A stretch of DNA of 64,000 nucleotides from Lutjanus erythropterus (Eukaryota; Chordata; Actinopteri; Lutjaniformes; Lutjanidae). The notes beneath the pieces are model-generated. The model made no database searches, was not told the DNA's origin, and was given only the letters and a program-made list of their open reading frames with translations. Shown piece by piece: positions 1 through 10,606 of this stretch. Every line of letters begins with the position of its first letter. The first letter of the stretch is position 1. The stretch spans positions 10,550,833 through 10,614,832 of the forward strand of contig CM034591.1 in NCBI GenBank assembly GCA_020091685.1, in the 5' to 3' direction. A program made the position numbers and the translations under genes.

Positions 1-336
1 TCCATGATCTGCAAGATAAATTTACTGATTTCACCAATGGAGTTTGGTTGGCTGGGAGAGAATGATACTTGGCTTATTTAATACGAGTTTTCCACTGCAA
101 AAGGTTGGCTGATGGCAGAGTAAAGTCACAAAAATACTCTAAATACAATTAATCTGATAAAGATTTTTTTGGCAGCTGACCCTGTCCACAGCAGTACATA
201 CCTCGTTTCCTACACCGGTTATCCTGCTGCTTAGAAACTGGGGACGTGCTGACCACCATCCACTCTAGGTAATACACTGACTATGGATAAGTCCCTCATA
301 AAACTCCACTTCAAATGATCCAGACTATCCCTTCAA
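1..336 (+). mobile_element. Palindromic TTAA-bounded MITE, copy A (right half)
   Basis: Right half of an element found again at 16.7, 21.1 and 22.7 kb. Shared landmarks are tttactgatttcaccaatgg near the start, the gtttggttggctgggagaga arm, and the end atgatccagactatccctt. The left half lies off the window. It is likely a non-autonomous DNA transposon, with no coding capacity seen. Confidence 0.75.
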
Positions 337-384
337 TTTATTTTTTAAACGACCTTCAAATTTTCCCAGAGTACTGTATGACAT

Positions 385-582
385 CTCGTTTGATTTGTCT
401 AATCATTGGACCAAAACTCCAACATATTCAATCAAAAATGATATAAAACTGAGAAAAGCAGCAAAGCTTCACATTTGAGAAGCTGGAACCAGTTCATATT
501 TGCCATTTTGTCTTGATAAATGACTCAAATTAATAATTTTTCACTCTATCAACTAATCAATTAATCAAGTAATTGACAAATG
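385..582 (+). repeat. AT-rich dispersed repeat family R1, copy 1
   Basis: Shares with copies at 38.8 and 52.3 kb the order tgtc...attgga / cacatttgagaagctggaac / aatgactcaaattaat / aatcaattaatcaagtaatt. This family, rich in GATTAAT-type blocks, is widespread in teleosts in my experience. Confidence 0.6.
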
Positions 583-1134
583 ATGAGCGTATTAGCACTC
601 ATGTGTCTAGAGCAGAAGAAGTACAGCTAGTTTCAGACAGAATAAAAGATGTACAACCACTGGTTTGTGTAAATAGGATTAGCACTCTATGCATTTGCAC
701 ATATAGTAATGTATGCATTTGCATTTTAAGCTCTGGCACAGAGTGAAACACTTCTGCATGAGGAGACGTCTGGGAATAACTTGAAGGGAAGACATGAAGA
801 GTAGCCAAAACGCTAAAGAGGAAATGTGGAAAATCCTCTCAGCTCCTTAAATGTCCTTCTCTGTCATATACAGTAAATCCTCTACATAAAGTAAGTGAAG
901 GAAATTTATCACAGGGCTACTTGAAAAAAATGAAATTACAGTATTTGAACTGATTTTTTTGTTTATACTTGAATGTTAAAAGGTAATCCTTTGAGGAAGG
1001 AAGTTTGTTTTTAATTAATGAACACTTACTGCTCTGGTAAGTGCTTTAACTGCTTTAATGAGATATTTTCGGAGTGGTCTGAGACTCCTGCACAGGGATT
1101 TATGTATATTAGTACCCTGCTGACTCCAACAGTA

Positions 1135-1161
1135 GTGTGTGTGTGTGTGTGTGTGTGTGTG
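1135..1161. repeat. (GT)n microsatellite, CA-repeat on the transcript strand
   Basis: About 13 GT dinucleotides on the plus strand, so the neo1 pre-mRNA reads (CA)n. It lies about 46-73 nt downstream of the donor of the FN1 exon. CA repeats near donors are known binding sites for hnRNP L, so this could influence inclusion or acceptor choice; that role is inference. Confidence 0.9.
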
Positions 1162-1207
1162 AGCACCCTTCTGGCAGTACTACAGCACAGTTTGGTGTGT
1201 GTACTAC

Positions 1208-1442
1208 CTGCTAGTGCCCTCCTGGCTGTAGAAAACGGAGTAGGTTAACTCGTCTCCGTGGGGCTCGGCCGGCGGGCGCCAGGTCAGCTTGATGAAGCGG
1301 GTGGAAACCAGCGATGCCACGACGTCTCGTGGGGCGGAGGGGGTGGGCCCTGATGGACCGGCTACGCCTCCGGAGCCTGGCGTTACATGGTCAGTAGTGT
1401 TAGGAGTCAGTGAGGGGGGAGGGAAGGAGGGCAGGGCTACAT
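1208..1442 (-). CDS. neo1: neo1 exon: Ig4-FN1 linker and first half of fibronectin-III domain 1
   Basis: Exon drawn at its longest form, 235 nt, from the upstream acceptor (cccaacccaaag) to the donor (agcag then gtagta). It enters in phase 1 and leaves in phase 2. The N-terminal part is a linker beginning [20 protein letters not shown], followed by a Gly/Ser/Pro stretch. FNIII-1 then starts with [20 protein letters not shown] (conserved tryptophan) and continues [20 protein letters not shown]; the other half of the domain is on an exon below position 1. [20 protein letters not shown] is diagnostic of neogenin, whereas DCC has a different core. A second in-frame acceptor at 1376 gives a 169-nt form lacking 22 linker residues. 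Upstream of 1442 the transcript strand is pyrimidine-rich for several dozen bases, which supports the distal acceptor. The open frame upstream of 1442 is intron. Confidence 0.93.
1375..1380 (-). promoter_or_regulatory. neo1: Alternative 3' splice site within the neo1 linker exon
   Basis: On the minus strand the sequence acgccag|GCTCC gives a second acceptor, with the exon then starting at 1376. The preceding intron-side sequence has plausible branch points (ctgac, ctaac) but a weaker pyrimidine tract than the distal acceptor at 1442. Both acceptors keep the phase 1 frame: the previous exon's final G joins either AT (Asp) or GC (Gly). Use of this site removes [20 protein letters not shown] plus two residues. 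Mammalian neogenin, as I recall, has an alternative insert at this spot beginning DVAIPTLPPTSLT, so the choice appears conserved. Actual usage cannot be read from DNA. Confidence 0.6.
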
Positions 1443-2312
1443 CTTTGGGTTGGGAGGAGGAGGAAGAAGGGAGGGAGGGAGGGAGGAAGGGAGGGAGGGG
1501 TGGTGGGATGGATGCAGGGACACGGGGAAAGGGCAGGAGACAGTGGCAGCGTAGGGAGGAGGTGATGAGAGAGGCATCACGCAGAGGCGTCCGAAAGGAA
1601 CAGGTCGAGGAGAGGAAGAGGAGTTGAAATGGAAATGACAGTGGAACGAAAGAAAGGAAGGAAACAAAAAAAAGAAGAAAAAACAAAATAACAACAACGT
1701 AACAAAAAAAGACTCTTGGTGTGACAAGGAACCACAGAAATAAAACACTTCTACTACATCCACAAAGCTGACGAATAACAGCACAATACAGAGGGGACTA
1801 CACATGCAGATCTACACACAGCTCTCTAATGTCGGGGTTGTGGGAGCAGAACATAGTGTCACACATTTCATTCTCAGACGGTCTTCCTGCCAATCATTTG
1901 TCATTAACAATGATTGACTGCATTTTTTGTGACATTTTTATTACACTCATCCTTGAGAATTGGGCTAAAACCATATTTTACTCTTCAATTACGCTGGGAA
2001 AACATATTTTAAAAGATCAAACTCTTGGCTATTAAAACTTGCAATGGGCCAACCTCCGTCTGTCAGATGGAAAATCTGACAGAGTTGACAAAATGTTAAA
2101 TTTTGTAATTTCACAGTATAGTTGTAGTGATTACTCATTTTATTTTTTAAAGTGGCTAAGATGCTAATCAAAATCCAATTTTTTAAACCAAAATTCTTAT
2201 TAAACTTTGACTTAGAAGGGCGACAGAGGTGACATGTTATGGTTGAGATCCGATGGCCATATTATTTAATGACTTTTTCGAAAAATATTTTAAACCAGGA
2301 AGTGAGACAGCA

Positions 2313-2580
2313 GTATGAAAGCCCATTTCTGCCAGTGAAAGAAAGAAATATCTTCATGGCAATTCGTAATTATGAGATTATAAAAGTCAAAATTATGATA
2401 AAAAGTCATAAATATGAGACAGAAAGTCAACATTATTAGATAAAAAGTCAAAATTATGACATAAAAAGTCATTATTATGAGATAAAAAGGTCAAAATTAT
2501 TAGACTTTTTTAAAATCTCATAATCACGATTCATCATGAGGATATTTCTGTCTCTCACTGGCAGAAATGGGCTTCCATAC
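2313..2580. mobile_element. Small fold-back element with internal 20-22 bp repeats
   Basis: Termini of about 40 bp are inverted repeats: GTATGAAAGCCCATTTCTGC at the left, GCAGAAATGGGCTTCCATAC at the right, one mismatch in this stretch. The interior is a run of degenerate units of the type ataaaaagtcaaaattatga. This resembles a MITE frequent in fish; no convincing target duplication is visible. Confidence 0.75.
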
Positions 2581-3909
2581 AGGGGTCCTTAAGGTATAAT
2601 TAAACCTTTTTATACCTGAATAAATTACGTGTTTGTAAAAATCTGACAGTTGACAGGAAATATGGGACAGAACTAAAAAGGCCCAACATTTTCATTAAAA
2701 TTAAAAAAATCAATTTTTAAAACAAAGATAATTATAATATCAGATTTTAATACTTGCGTTATTAGTAGGTGCTGTTAGTTTTAGATTTTGAAGGCTTGAA
2801 TATGTAAATATATAGATCCTTAAAGAATAAATTTTCACCAAAAAAAAAGGAATTAGAGTGTTGGAATTTTTATTCATTTATTTATTTTGGTTTGACATGA
2901 TTTCTCCCAATTCTCAAGAAAAACTAAAAACTGGCAGTGAAGGTAGACTTTGACTTTGACTGGGACAAAACCACCTTCTAGCCTCTCAAATGCACACAAG
3001 AAAACCGTCTCTGTGTTCAGGGAATTCAACTTTTTTTTATCTAAGAAACAGTAATAACAACTGAAGACTAACACCCGCCACCCCAAACAACAAAAAAAAG
3101 CTGATTCTGAAGTCTCCATTGTCTCAACTAAAACACCAGATGATGTTTTTTTTGAACACTTTTTGCCGTCACATTCCACAGCCCAGCCACAGAAATGTTG
3201 GTGATTTCATTTGGTGGGTTGTTTTTTTTTTTCTTTCTTTTTTGGAGGAACAATCTGCGGTTAGACTCAGTGAGATCTGCTTTCCATTTTGCCTGGCAAG
3301 TGGGCGAAACGAAACCATACGGAAAGAATGTCAGCTTGTATGACATTTCCATTCGTTTGCAGGTCAGGGAAACTGACTGCGGGGCAGAGCTGAAATACAG
3401 AGAAGGCAGCACGGTGAAGTGTAGTGTGCAAACGGTGTATTATTACTGCAGAAATTGTTCTGAGATTCAGAGCGGCTGCTGGCATGTTTGTCTGTCATGG
3501 CATGTGGACTAACCGCTAACTTGGCTTTCAATATTTGTTTACGTTTCAGATTCACAGAGTTCACTGACTTCTTCAGATTGGAGTGATATGAAGGATTTGC
3601 GCAGAATTACATGGTGCACACACACACGTTTCTGTACGTAAACACTCTTTCATTCACACTGCGATCAACATGTTCATCAGCGGACTTTCTGCAGCTGCAC
3701 AAACCTGTGAAGGTGCTCTAGCTTTACCTGAACGTCACGGTGCTTCCATGTTTACATCTGTATTTCTGCACACACAGAATACACTCAGCAGTCTTTGGCC
3801 AGTGACACCTTCTGTGTCGCCTCTGTATTTCAGCACCTTGGATTTGAAATTACTATTTGAAAACAATGACTCTGATGTTAAAGTGCTGACTAGTCTCACA
3901 TCGCCAGAC

Positions 3910-4200
3910 CTATTGCCACAGCGCTGTGTCAGCGCTGGAGAAAGGTCTGGCTCCACACATTATCAATCAGCTACACAGGAAAAAAAAACACTCTGGCCTG
4001 TTTGTAGATCTTTAAACCAATCACAACCATCTCGGGCAGCAAAAAAAAACAGGATACAGAGATGGCGCCCCTGCAAAGTAGAGTCTGGGAGAACTTGTTT
4101 TGGTGAAAGATTTGCATGTGGTGAAGCTAACCCTGGCTTTAAAATGGCTAAATTCTTGCAAAAGAAAAGCTAACAGCCTCCACCTTGTTTACATTCATAG
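3910..4200 (+). repeat. Probable teleost dispersed repeat
   Basis: The stretch with gtttgtagatctttaaacca and gatggcgcccctgcaaagta resembles a common fish interspersed sequence. It lies within a 167-residue open frame (3670-4173) that I consider fortuitous. Confidence 0.4.
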
Positions 4201-5984
4201 TGTTTGTTAGCGACCAGTTTAGAGGTCGTGGTTGTGGAGAATAAAACACAATATTGTGCAAACAGCACAGAATGAGAGCCAGGAAGCAGCTGTCTGCACC
4301 TGAATGACACAATGACAATTAACTGTCATGTTCTGAACACACACACCTCAACAAAAGCATTTGCATTTTTTTTCATTTTTTTTCATCATTGGTCCAACTC
4401 AAGGTCCACCTGTTTCTACAACTGTTTAAGTACTGATTAATTAATAATATGTGCTATGGATATATGCCACAATATTTTAGCTTAGCTTAAAATTGCCTTA
4501 ATGCATTTTTATAATTCATAAATACATCAGACTGTGGAGCCTGGCTTGCTACACGCATCAGTGATTACATCAGTATCAGCTCCTGACAGCGGATCAGGTT
4601 TTCCAAACTTGATCCAAAGAGAAAGTGATTTTGAAAATGGTAAAATACAGACAGGTAGGAGAACAGGCAGGTTTATACCAACAGTCTACATCCAGTGAGT
4701 CACAATAAATGCTGACTATAAGCTTTAATTTTCAGATTATTTGACACAAACCTAAAACTACAACAAAACTTGTTCATCATATATAAGATTTGGTTGCAGA
4801 AGTCGGTGTCTGGCTCAGAATCCAGCTCACAGACATTTGCAGACACTCTGTATGTTCTTGCCTCTTCCAGGGGATTTCTGCCTTCAGTCTTGCCTGAAGC
4901 AAGCAAGACACAGGCTCAGATGGACTGAAGTCAGGTGGACTGATGTGACCAGTCAAGATCACTCCGCTGCCTGGTCCTAAAACAAAAACCCTGCCTCGTC
5001 TGTATGTTTAGTAAAAGAAAACAAACGTATAAAAAGAGCCGGGACTGCTGCACTTCACTTCATTATAGACGTCGACAACCTCAAACAACTTTAAAAATGG
5101 AAGTCAGCACTTCAACCTCAAAGCCAGTGTTCCATTTCAAATCCAGTTAGCTGGAACTGGGCCAGAAACAAAGGAAAACATATCATCGTCCTAATACCTT
5201 CTGACTGCAGTGTAAATTACCAGATGCTGAACAATTATCCTCATTTATAAAGCGACACGCGCACTCACACACGCACACACACGCACAGCAAACGCCTGGT
5301 GTCTCACATCACACTGGTGATGGGGTTATCACGACGTAACCAAAAGCTTTGTTGATGAGGATGCACTTCCAACATTACCAAAACGGGAACACACAAGAGG
5401 ACGCAATCCAAGGATCATAGTGGATTATTTGTAGTGAAAATACTCATTATACAATTTGGTATTCACTTTGGCAGTTGAGACACAGGTCCACTCATTATAA
5501 AAACTCAAATTTAAAATTAGATGCAACGGCGCAAAGACAGAAATAAGATCTAATTTTGGGAACAGTTTACAGACAGGACAAACAAGAAGGAGACCAAGAA
5601 AAGACGTGGAGAACTGCAGTCAAGAGATCCAGCTTTTTTAGCTTGGATTAGCAGATCGAAACCACAACTAACTAACTGTTACATCTATAACCAAAAGAAT
5701 TTGACTGGTGGAGTTTGTGGTGGCGGCTGCACAGAGCCTGGCAGGGAGCTCTGCCCAGGAGACTGTAACCAGACCTTCATGTAGAAAGTCTCTTATCTAG
5801 AAAGGCTTGCATGGAGGCTCATACTGTGTGTGTACATATGAGAAGAGAGAGAGAAACCAAGTTGAATATGGACAAAAATGACTTCTGCTTGTTTACGACT
5901 GGATCAACTGTCTTGGCCATTGTTTGATAATGATTAAATCTCTGGAGGCAACGGTCAATGTTTCAACATGCATGTTTGCCGCAA

Positions 5985-6065
5985 CAAACGATTATTTTAA
6001 CTCTCGATTAATATGTGCATCATTTTCTCAATTAATGAATTAGTTGTTTGGTCTATTATTTTTTT
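5985..6065 (+). repeat. Dispersed repeat family R1, copy 2 (5' fragment)
   Basis: Short piece with cgattattttaactctcgat and aattaatgaattagttgttt, matching the 5' part of the copies at 38.8 and 52.3 kb. Confidence 0.5.
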
Positions 6066-7283
6066 AAAAAAAAAGGTAATTAAAAGCTAAATCATTGCCC
6101 AAAATGCATTTCTTTTGTTTATATGATTCATATATGTAAATGCATACAGGTTTTTTGTTATCTCAAATGGAAAACCACCCCATGTTCTATAATTATACTG
6201 TAAAATACTGGAAAGTTGGATCAATATGCAAAAACTAAAAGACTCACTGTGAAAAGCTAAAGATCACTGTGCAAACTTCTGTGCTTGTGGGATTGCAAAC
6301 AAAGGTTAAAAAGATTGCATTTTGGCCGATGCGTTCTGCATCTTTTGCTCTCCACACGGATCATTTACCTGCAGGCAACCAAGGCCCGCTCAGACGTGAT
6401 TGGTCAATACTGCTCAGACTACAAACAGAGACCAGAAGACGTCCGGTACCAAGATCTTGCCTCTTGCCTACAGATTCCTACAGATGCCTACAGATTCTTC
6501 ATTCATATGCAGATATCTGTTTGTAGAGATGATTATCCGACAGCTGCTGTAACAGAACTAAGCAAACTGATGGAACTGACAGAATTAATCATTTTTAACA
6601 CGTTTTCTAAATGATTTGTTTTAATATTCATTAGGCAGATAGGTGTCAGTGCAATCTATCAGTAGTACCACCATTAGTCTGGCACAAACTGTAGAAAGCT
6701 TGACAGCAAGAAACAAATACCCAGATTTCCCTCTAAAGCCTGTTTTCTTCCCTTTGAAAGAGCAAATACCCAACTAGAAAAGTAGGACAGGATCCCACGA
6801 GTCCAAAATATGTTTCATGTTAGTTGGTTTTGCATCGTCTGGAGTTCAGCCACCGCTTGTTGTTTGAGACACAAGAATAAGTCACGACAGAAGTTGAGCC
6901 AAGATTTTAGACAGAAAACCCAACCTTATCTTCGGGTTCTACAGGGATATTGTGTTGGAGTAGAGGAATCATTTTAGTGCACCGTGAAGAGAGAGAAAAG
7001 AAAACAGATGAAGACTGAGTGCTGTTACGGAGTGAAAGGTTTCTCAGAGGTCCGAGGGGGGTTACTGGAAACAGGTGACACTGCCTCACACACACTTTGA
7101 TCACTGCCTTAATTCTCTGAGTAAATTTGTCCATCAGTGTGGCTCTCCGAGCAAAGGAGCTGAGATAAGAGGCTGGATGTCTCTCCTTTTTGAACCAAAC
7201 AGGACACTAGAAAATCAGTGTCGGATCACACAAAGAGATACAGAAAAGCCTGGTGAGAAATGCATTGCGGGGTAGGCCATGAG

Positions 7284-7295
7284 GGGGGGGGGGGG
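7284..7295 (+). repeat. Poly(G) run
   Basis: Run of about 11-12 G residues; length may be unreliable in sequencing. Confidence 0.8.
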
Positions 7296-9486
7296 ATAAA
7301 ACCATTAGATGTAGTTTCCATCTCTGGACACCTTGTCAGCTGCAGGTAATTGACATGCTGGGCAGTTTTCGGTGTCCTTCTGACAATCTGTCTTGTACAT
7401 GCATGCCCAGAGTTGTTACAGTACGGAGGTGTCAGCCTCCCACTTCCGCTGCCAAGCTCTATTCATAGCTGATTAATAGTGTCATTAGTCTCTGTGCCAG
7501 AGGTAATGAATGGCTGGCATTAAGGCTTAACGAGGAAGGTTACTCTAGATCTGCATAATAAATCTGGGTAACCAATACGCAAAACAGTCAAGAAGACAAA
7601 GACATGCATAGGAAAGCATCTTAATATTCAATGGAGGTAAAAGCCGTTTCCGAAATTAAAATAACTGGAGTAGCATTAAAAGTTCTGATTAAAGCCTCGT
7701 AACTTAAACTTTTATCTTCTGTTGCTAACTCCATAATACTCCCCAGTGTCCATGGCTGTAAAGTTACGCCAAGTAGTTTTTTCATCATCTGGTCCGGAGA
7801 TAAGAGAGCCTACCTCACTGGCTCACGCTACGCACCTCCACCAGGAGAGCATAAATCTACTGAATGCAGATATCTGCCAGAAGCACCCACAGCACTGTAA
7901 CTACAGATAGCCTCTTCAGAGGGAATTCAGCAGGCCATGCCAGGCTCCTGCAAAACGGATTTTCTCAGGGCTAGTTTCCGTGTCTAATGCGGTTCGGTAA
8001 TGACGACGGAGTAAGAGACAGATCCGGCACAATGCTAATGGTCCATTGCTGAGTAGCTGCTTTTATCTGCCACAGAATGAACAGAGCAAGAATGAACAAT
8101 GTACTCGAAAAACAGCGGTCCAGAGCCTTCAAAAGACCAACACAAAGCAGGCTGTCAATTAAAACTGGCAGGCTTTGTCATGATTCATGTTAACATGCAA
8201 CAGTGGTATGAAACAGCACATATGTGGGCTTATGGTTGAAGTGCATGAAGGTAATTACAGAGAAATCATAGATTCCCTTTGAACAAAGACAAAAATTCAT
8301 AGAGAGATCCTTTTATTGGTTCCTTACAGCAACTGCCGACAACTATGGCTGCTTTTCCCCTTACAATCTTGTTCCCTTCCCTCTCTTTCAAGATAAGACC
8401 GGAAAGATGAGCGAGCCTGACAGCTCGTGACATTTGAGCGGCTCCTTATTGCGCCGACAAAGGAAAATGAGTCAGAAAGAGGAGACAAATGTTTCAAGTG
8501 AAGACAAAGTGAGAGGTGATGGGAGCATAAGAAAAAGGCTGACCAAGCATGTGTTTTTTGTTCTTTTTGTTTCCTCTTGAGCACCTTGTCCACAGCAATA
8601 ATAAACTCAATTTTTAACACAATTTTCAATACTTACAAACTGCTTTCCTATGCAGCAGAACAATAAATGAAAAGTAATTATATAAACAATAAAATGCGAG
8701 AGGTTCATCAACAAAAGGATAAAAATGCACCTTGTATTGGGTATCATCTTATCGCTGGCCGAGGGGAAGCTGACAGAGATACAGTATCGGGTTGGTGGAG
8801 CATATCAGTAACTGCACACATTCTCTCTCGCTGTGATAATCAGAGACAGTCAAGATTAAAGTGCAGCTCAAACCTCGCAAAGGCTTAAACTGACGAGGTG
8901 TTCCAACTCACTGACATAATCCAAAAAAGAAAAAAAAGTCTTTGTGTCTCGCACCGATTCTACCCAAAAAATGTCAAACAGCAGCTCTGCAACATTCCTG
9001 CCATTCTTTTTCTGGGGCATGTTCACCAGGATAAAAAAAAAGTGTGATATGTGGCACATTCCCCAGGAGACAAATAAGCTTTTATTAATTAAAAAAAATA
9101 ATACCAAAAATGAATGAAATTTCTCCTCATTAAGTCTTTGAGTGATTGAAATATGTCCTGGAACAATCTCTAGGCATTGAAGATGCTGATGGAGGGGCCA
9201 GAGGGGACACATCAAAGTCAGGCAAATTATGAGAAATAACTTTGAGAGCTTAGCACTTGTATGGAACATGTACAGAATATTAAAAAATGGGACTTATTAT
9301 ATACTAGGCTTCAGCAACATGACAATAAATACTGTGCAAGCATAGAAATGTGTCCAGTGGAAGATATATAGCAATACAGTTTCCATCATGGGAACTATCC
9401 CTTGATGTATCTGCTATATATTTGGAGCAGGCAGTGGAGCAAATCAGTGCTGGATTCTCACCTCGTGATCTTGTGACCATGTGACA

Positions 9487-10437
9487 TGAGAGCAACAGTT
9501 GGTGGCGGTAATGCATATCTAAGCTGGTTTGGCAACCACTGCACAAGAAAGCCGTGTTTCAAACCAAAGTACCTGAAACTTTTAGTTCCAGGAACTACTG
9601 TTCAAGGAACTGTTGTCTGTGTTTCTATCAGGGTCTAAATACCTGCAAAGCAGTGGCTGTTTTTACATTTCATTTTTATGTGAGACTATACAGCAGTGAT
9701 GACAGTTATAGGCGTAATGCACGTCTAAGTTTGATTGCCACATGCTGTGCAGGAAAGCTGCGTTTCCACCCACAATATCTGTAACTTTTAGTCCCAGGAG
9801 CTACTTTTCAAGGAACTGTTGTCAGTGTTTCTATTGGGGTCTAAAGAACCGCGCATTTTTGCATGCCTGCACAACAGCAGTGACAGTTGTTGGCGGTAAT
9901 GCATCCCTAAGCTGGTTTGCCAAACGCCACAGAAGAAAGCCACATTTCCACCAAAACTACCTGGAAATTCTGGTCTTTGGAATTACTTTTCAAAGAGATG
10001 TTGTCTATGTTTCCACTGCTAAGACCTGCAAAGCAACAGCTGTTTTTACACATTATTTTTGTGTGTGACTATACAACAATGATGACAGATGGTGCTGGTA
10101 ATGCACCTCTAAGCTTGTTTGCCACATGCTGCACAAGAAAGCTGCATTTCCACCTATACTACTTATAACTTTTAGTCCCAGTGACTGCTTTTCAAGGAGC
10201 TGTTGTCTGTGTTTCCACCATGATGTAAAGACATGCAAAGCAACGGCTGTTTTTACAGACCATTTTGGTGCACGATTATACAACAACAATGACAGCTGGT
10301 GGTGGTAATACACCTCTATGGTGGTTTGCCAAACACAGCAGAAAAAAGCCATGCTTCCACCCAAAGTTTCTGGAACTTAAAGTCCCTGAAAGTACTTTTC
10401 AAGGAACTGTTTTGTGGCTACAGATTTGTTTAAAATG
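9487..10437 (+). repeat. Tandem array of about five ~200-bp units
   Basis: Imperfect units begin near 9501, 9707, 9889, 10090 and 10299, each with the order ggtggcggtaatgca / aagctggtttgcca / cacaagaaagc / tttccaccaaa / acttttagtcc / tttcaaggaactgttgt / gcaaagcaacagctgttttt. Spacing varies between about 180 and 210 bp. Sequence identity is moderate, so the expansion is old. It seems to be the internal part of a transposon-like repeat whose end may be at 10543-10606. Confidence 0.8.
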
Positions 10438-10542
10438 GTGGCTGAAATAAAATGTTGTAACCTTCTGCACTTGTGGAAAGTACAACCTCCTAAGCATTAA
10501 TAATGTCTAGCACTTAATTGAGACTTTGATCCCTGCGGTTGA

Positions 10543-10606
10543 GACTCACTGATTTCCTCCAAAAGCTCGTAGTTCCTAGGAAAAGTTCTTGTGGTGGAAA
10601 CGTGGA
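10543..10606 (+). repeat. Probable distal terminus of the 9.5-10.4 kb repeat
   Basis: Contains tagttcctaggaaaagttct and gtggtggaaacgtgg, roughly inverted relative to the tttccacc / ttttagttccaggaac blocks in the array. This suggests inverted termini of one element enclosing the multiplied units. Confidence 0.5.

Larger units (their letters stand above)
1..1207 (-). other. neo1: neo1 intron after the FN1a exon (partial)
   Basis: Start of the intron following the first FNIII-1 exon, cut by the window edge. It contains half of a palindromic TTAA element (1-336), an AT-rich dispersed repeat (385-582) and the CA repeat next to the donor. Between 583 and 1134 I see only AT-rich sequence with no recognisable feature. 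Confidence 0.85.

Noticed and set aside
1443..1686. Upstream part of the open frame leading into the FN1a exon
   Set aside because: Low-complexity pyrimidine tract and intron; the frame happens to stay open because of Ser/Pro/Phe-rich codons.
3670..4173. Plus-strand open frame of 167 codons, the longest in the window
   Set aside because: No recognisable domain or splice context, and its second half overlaps a probable dispersed repeat.
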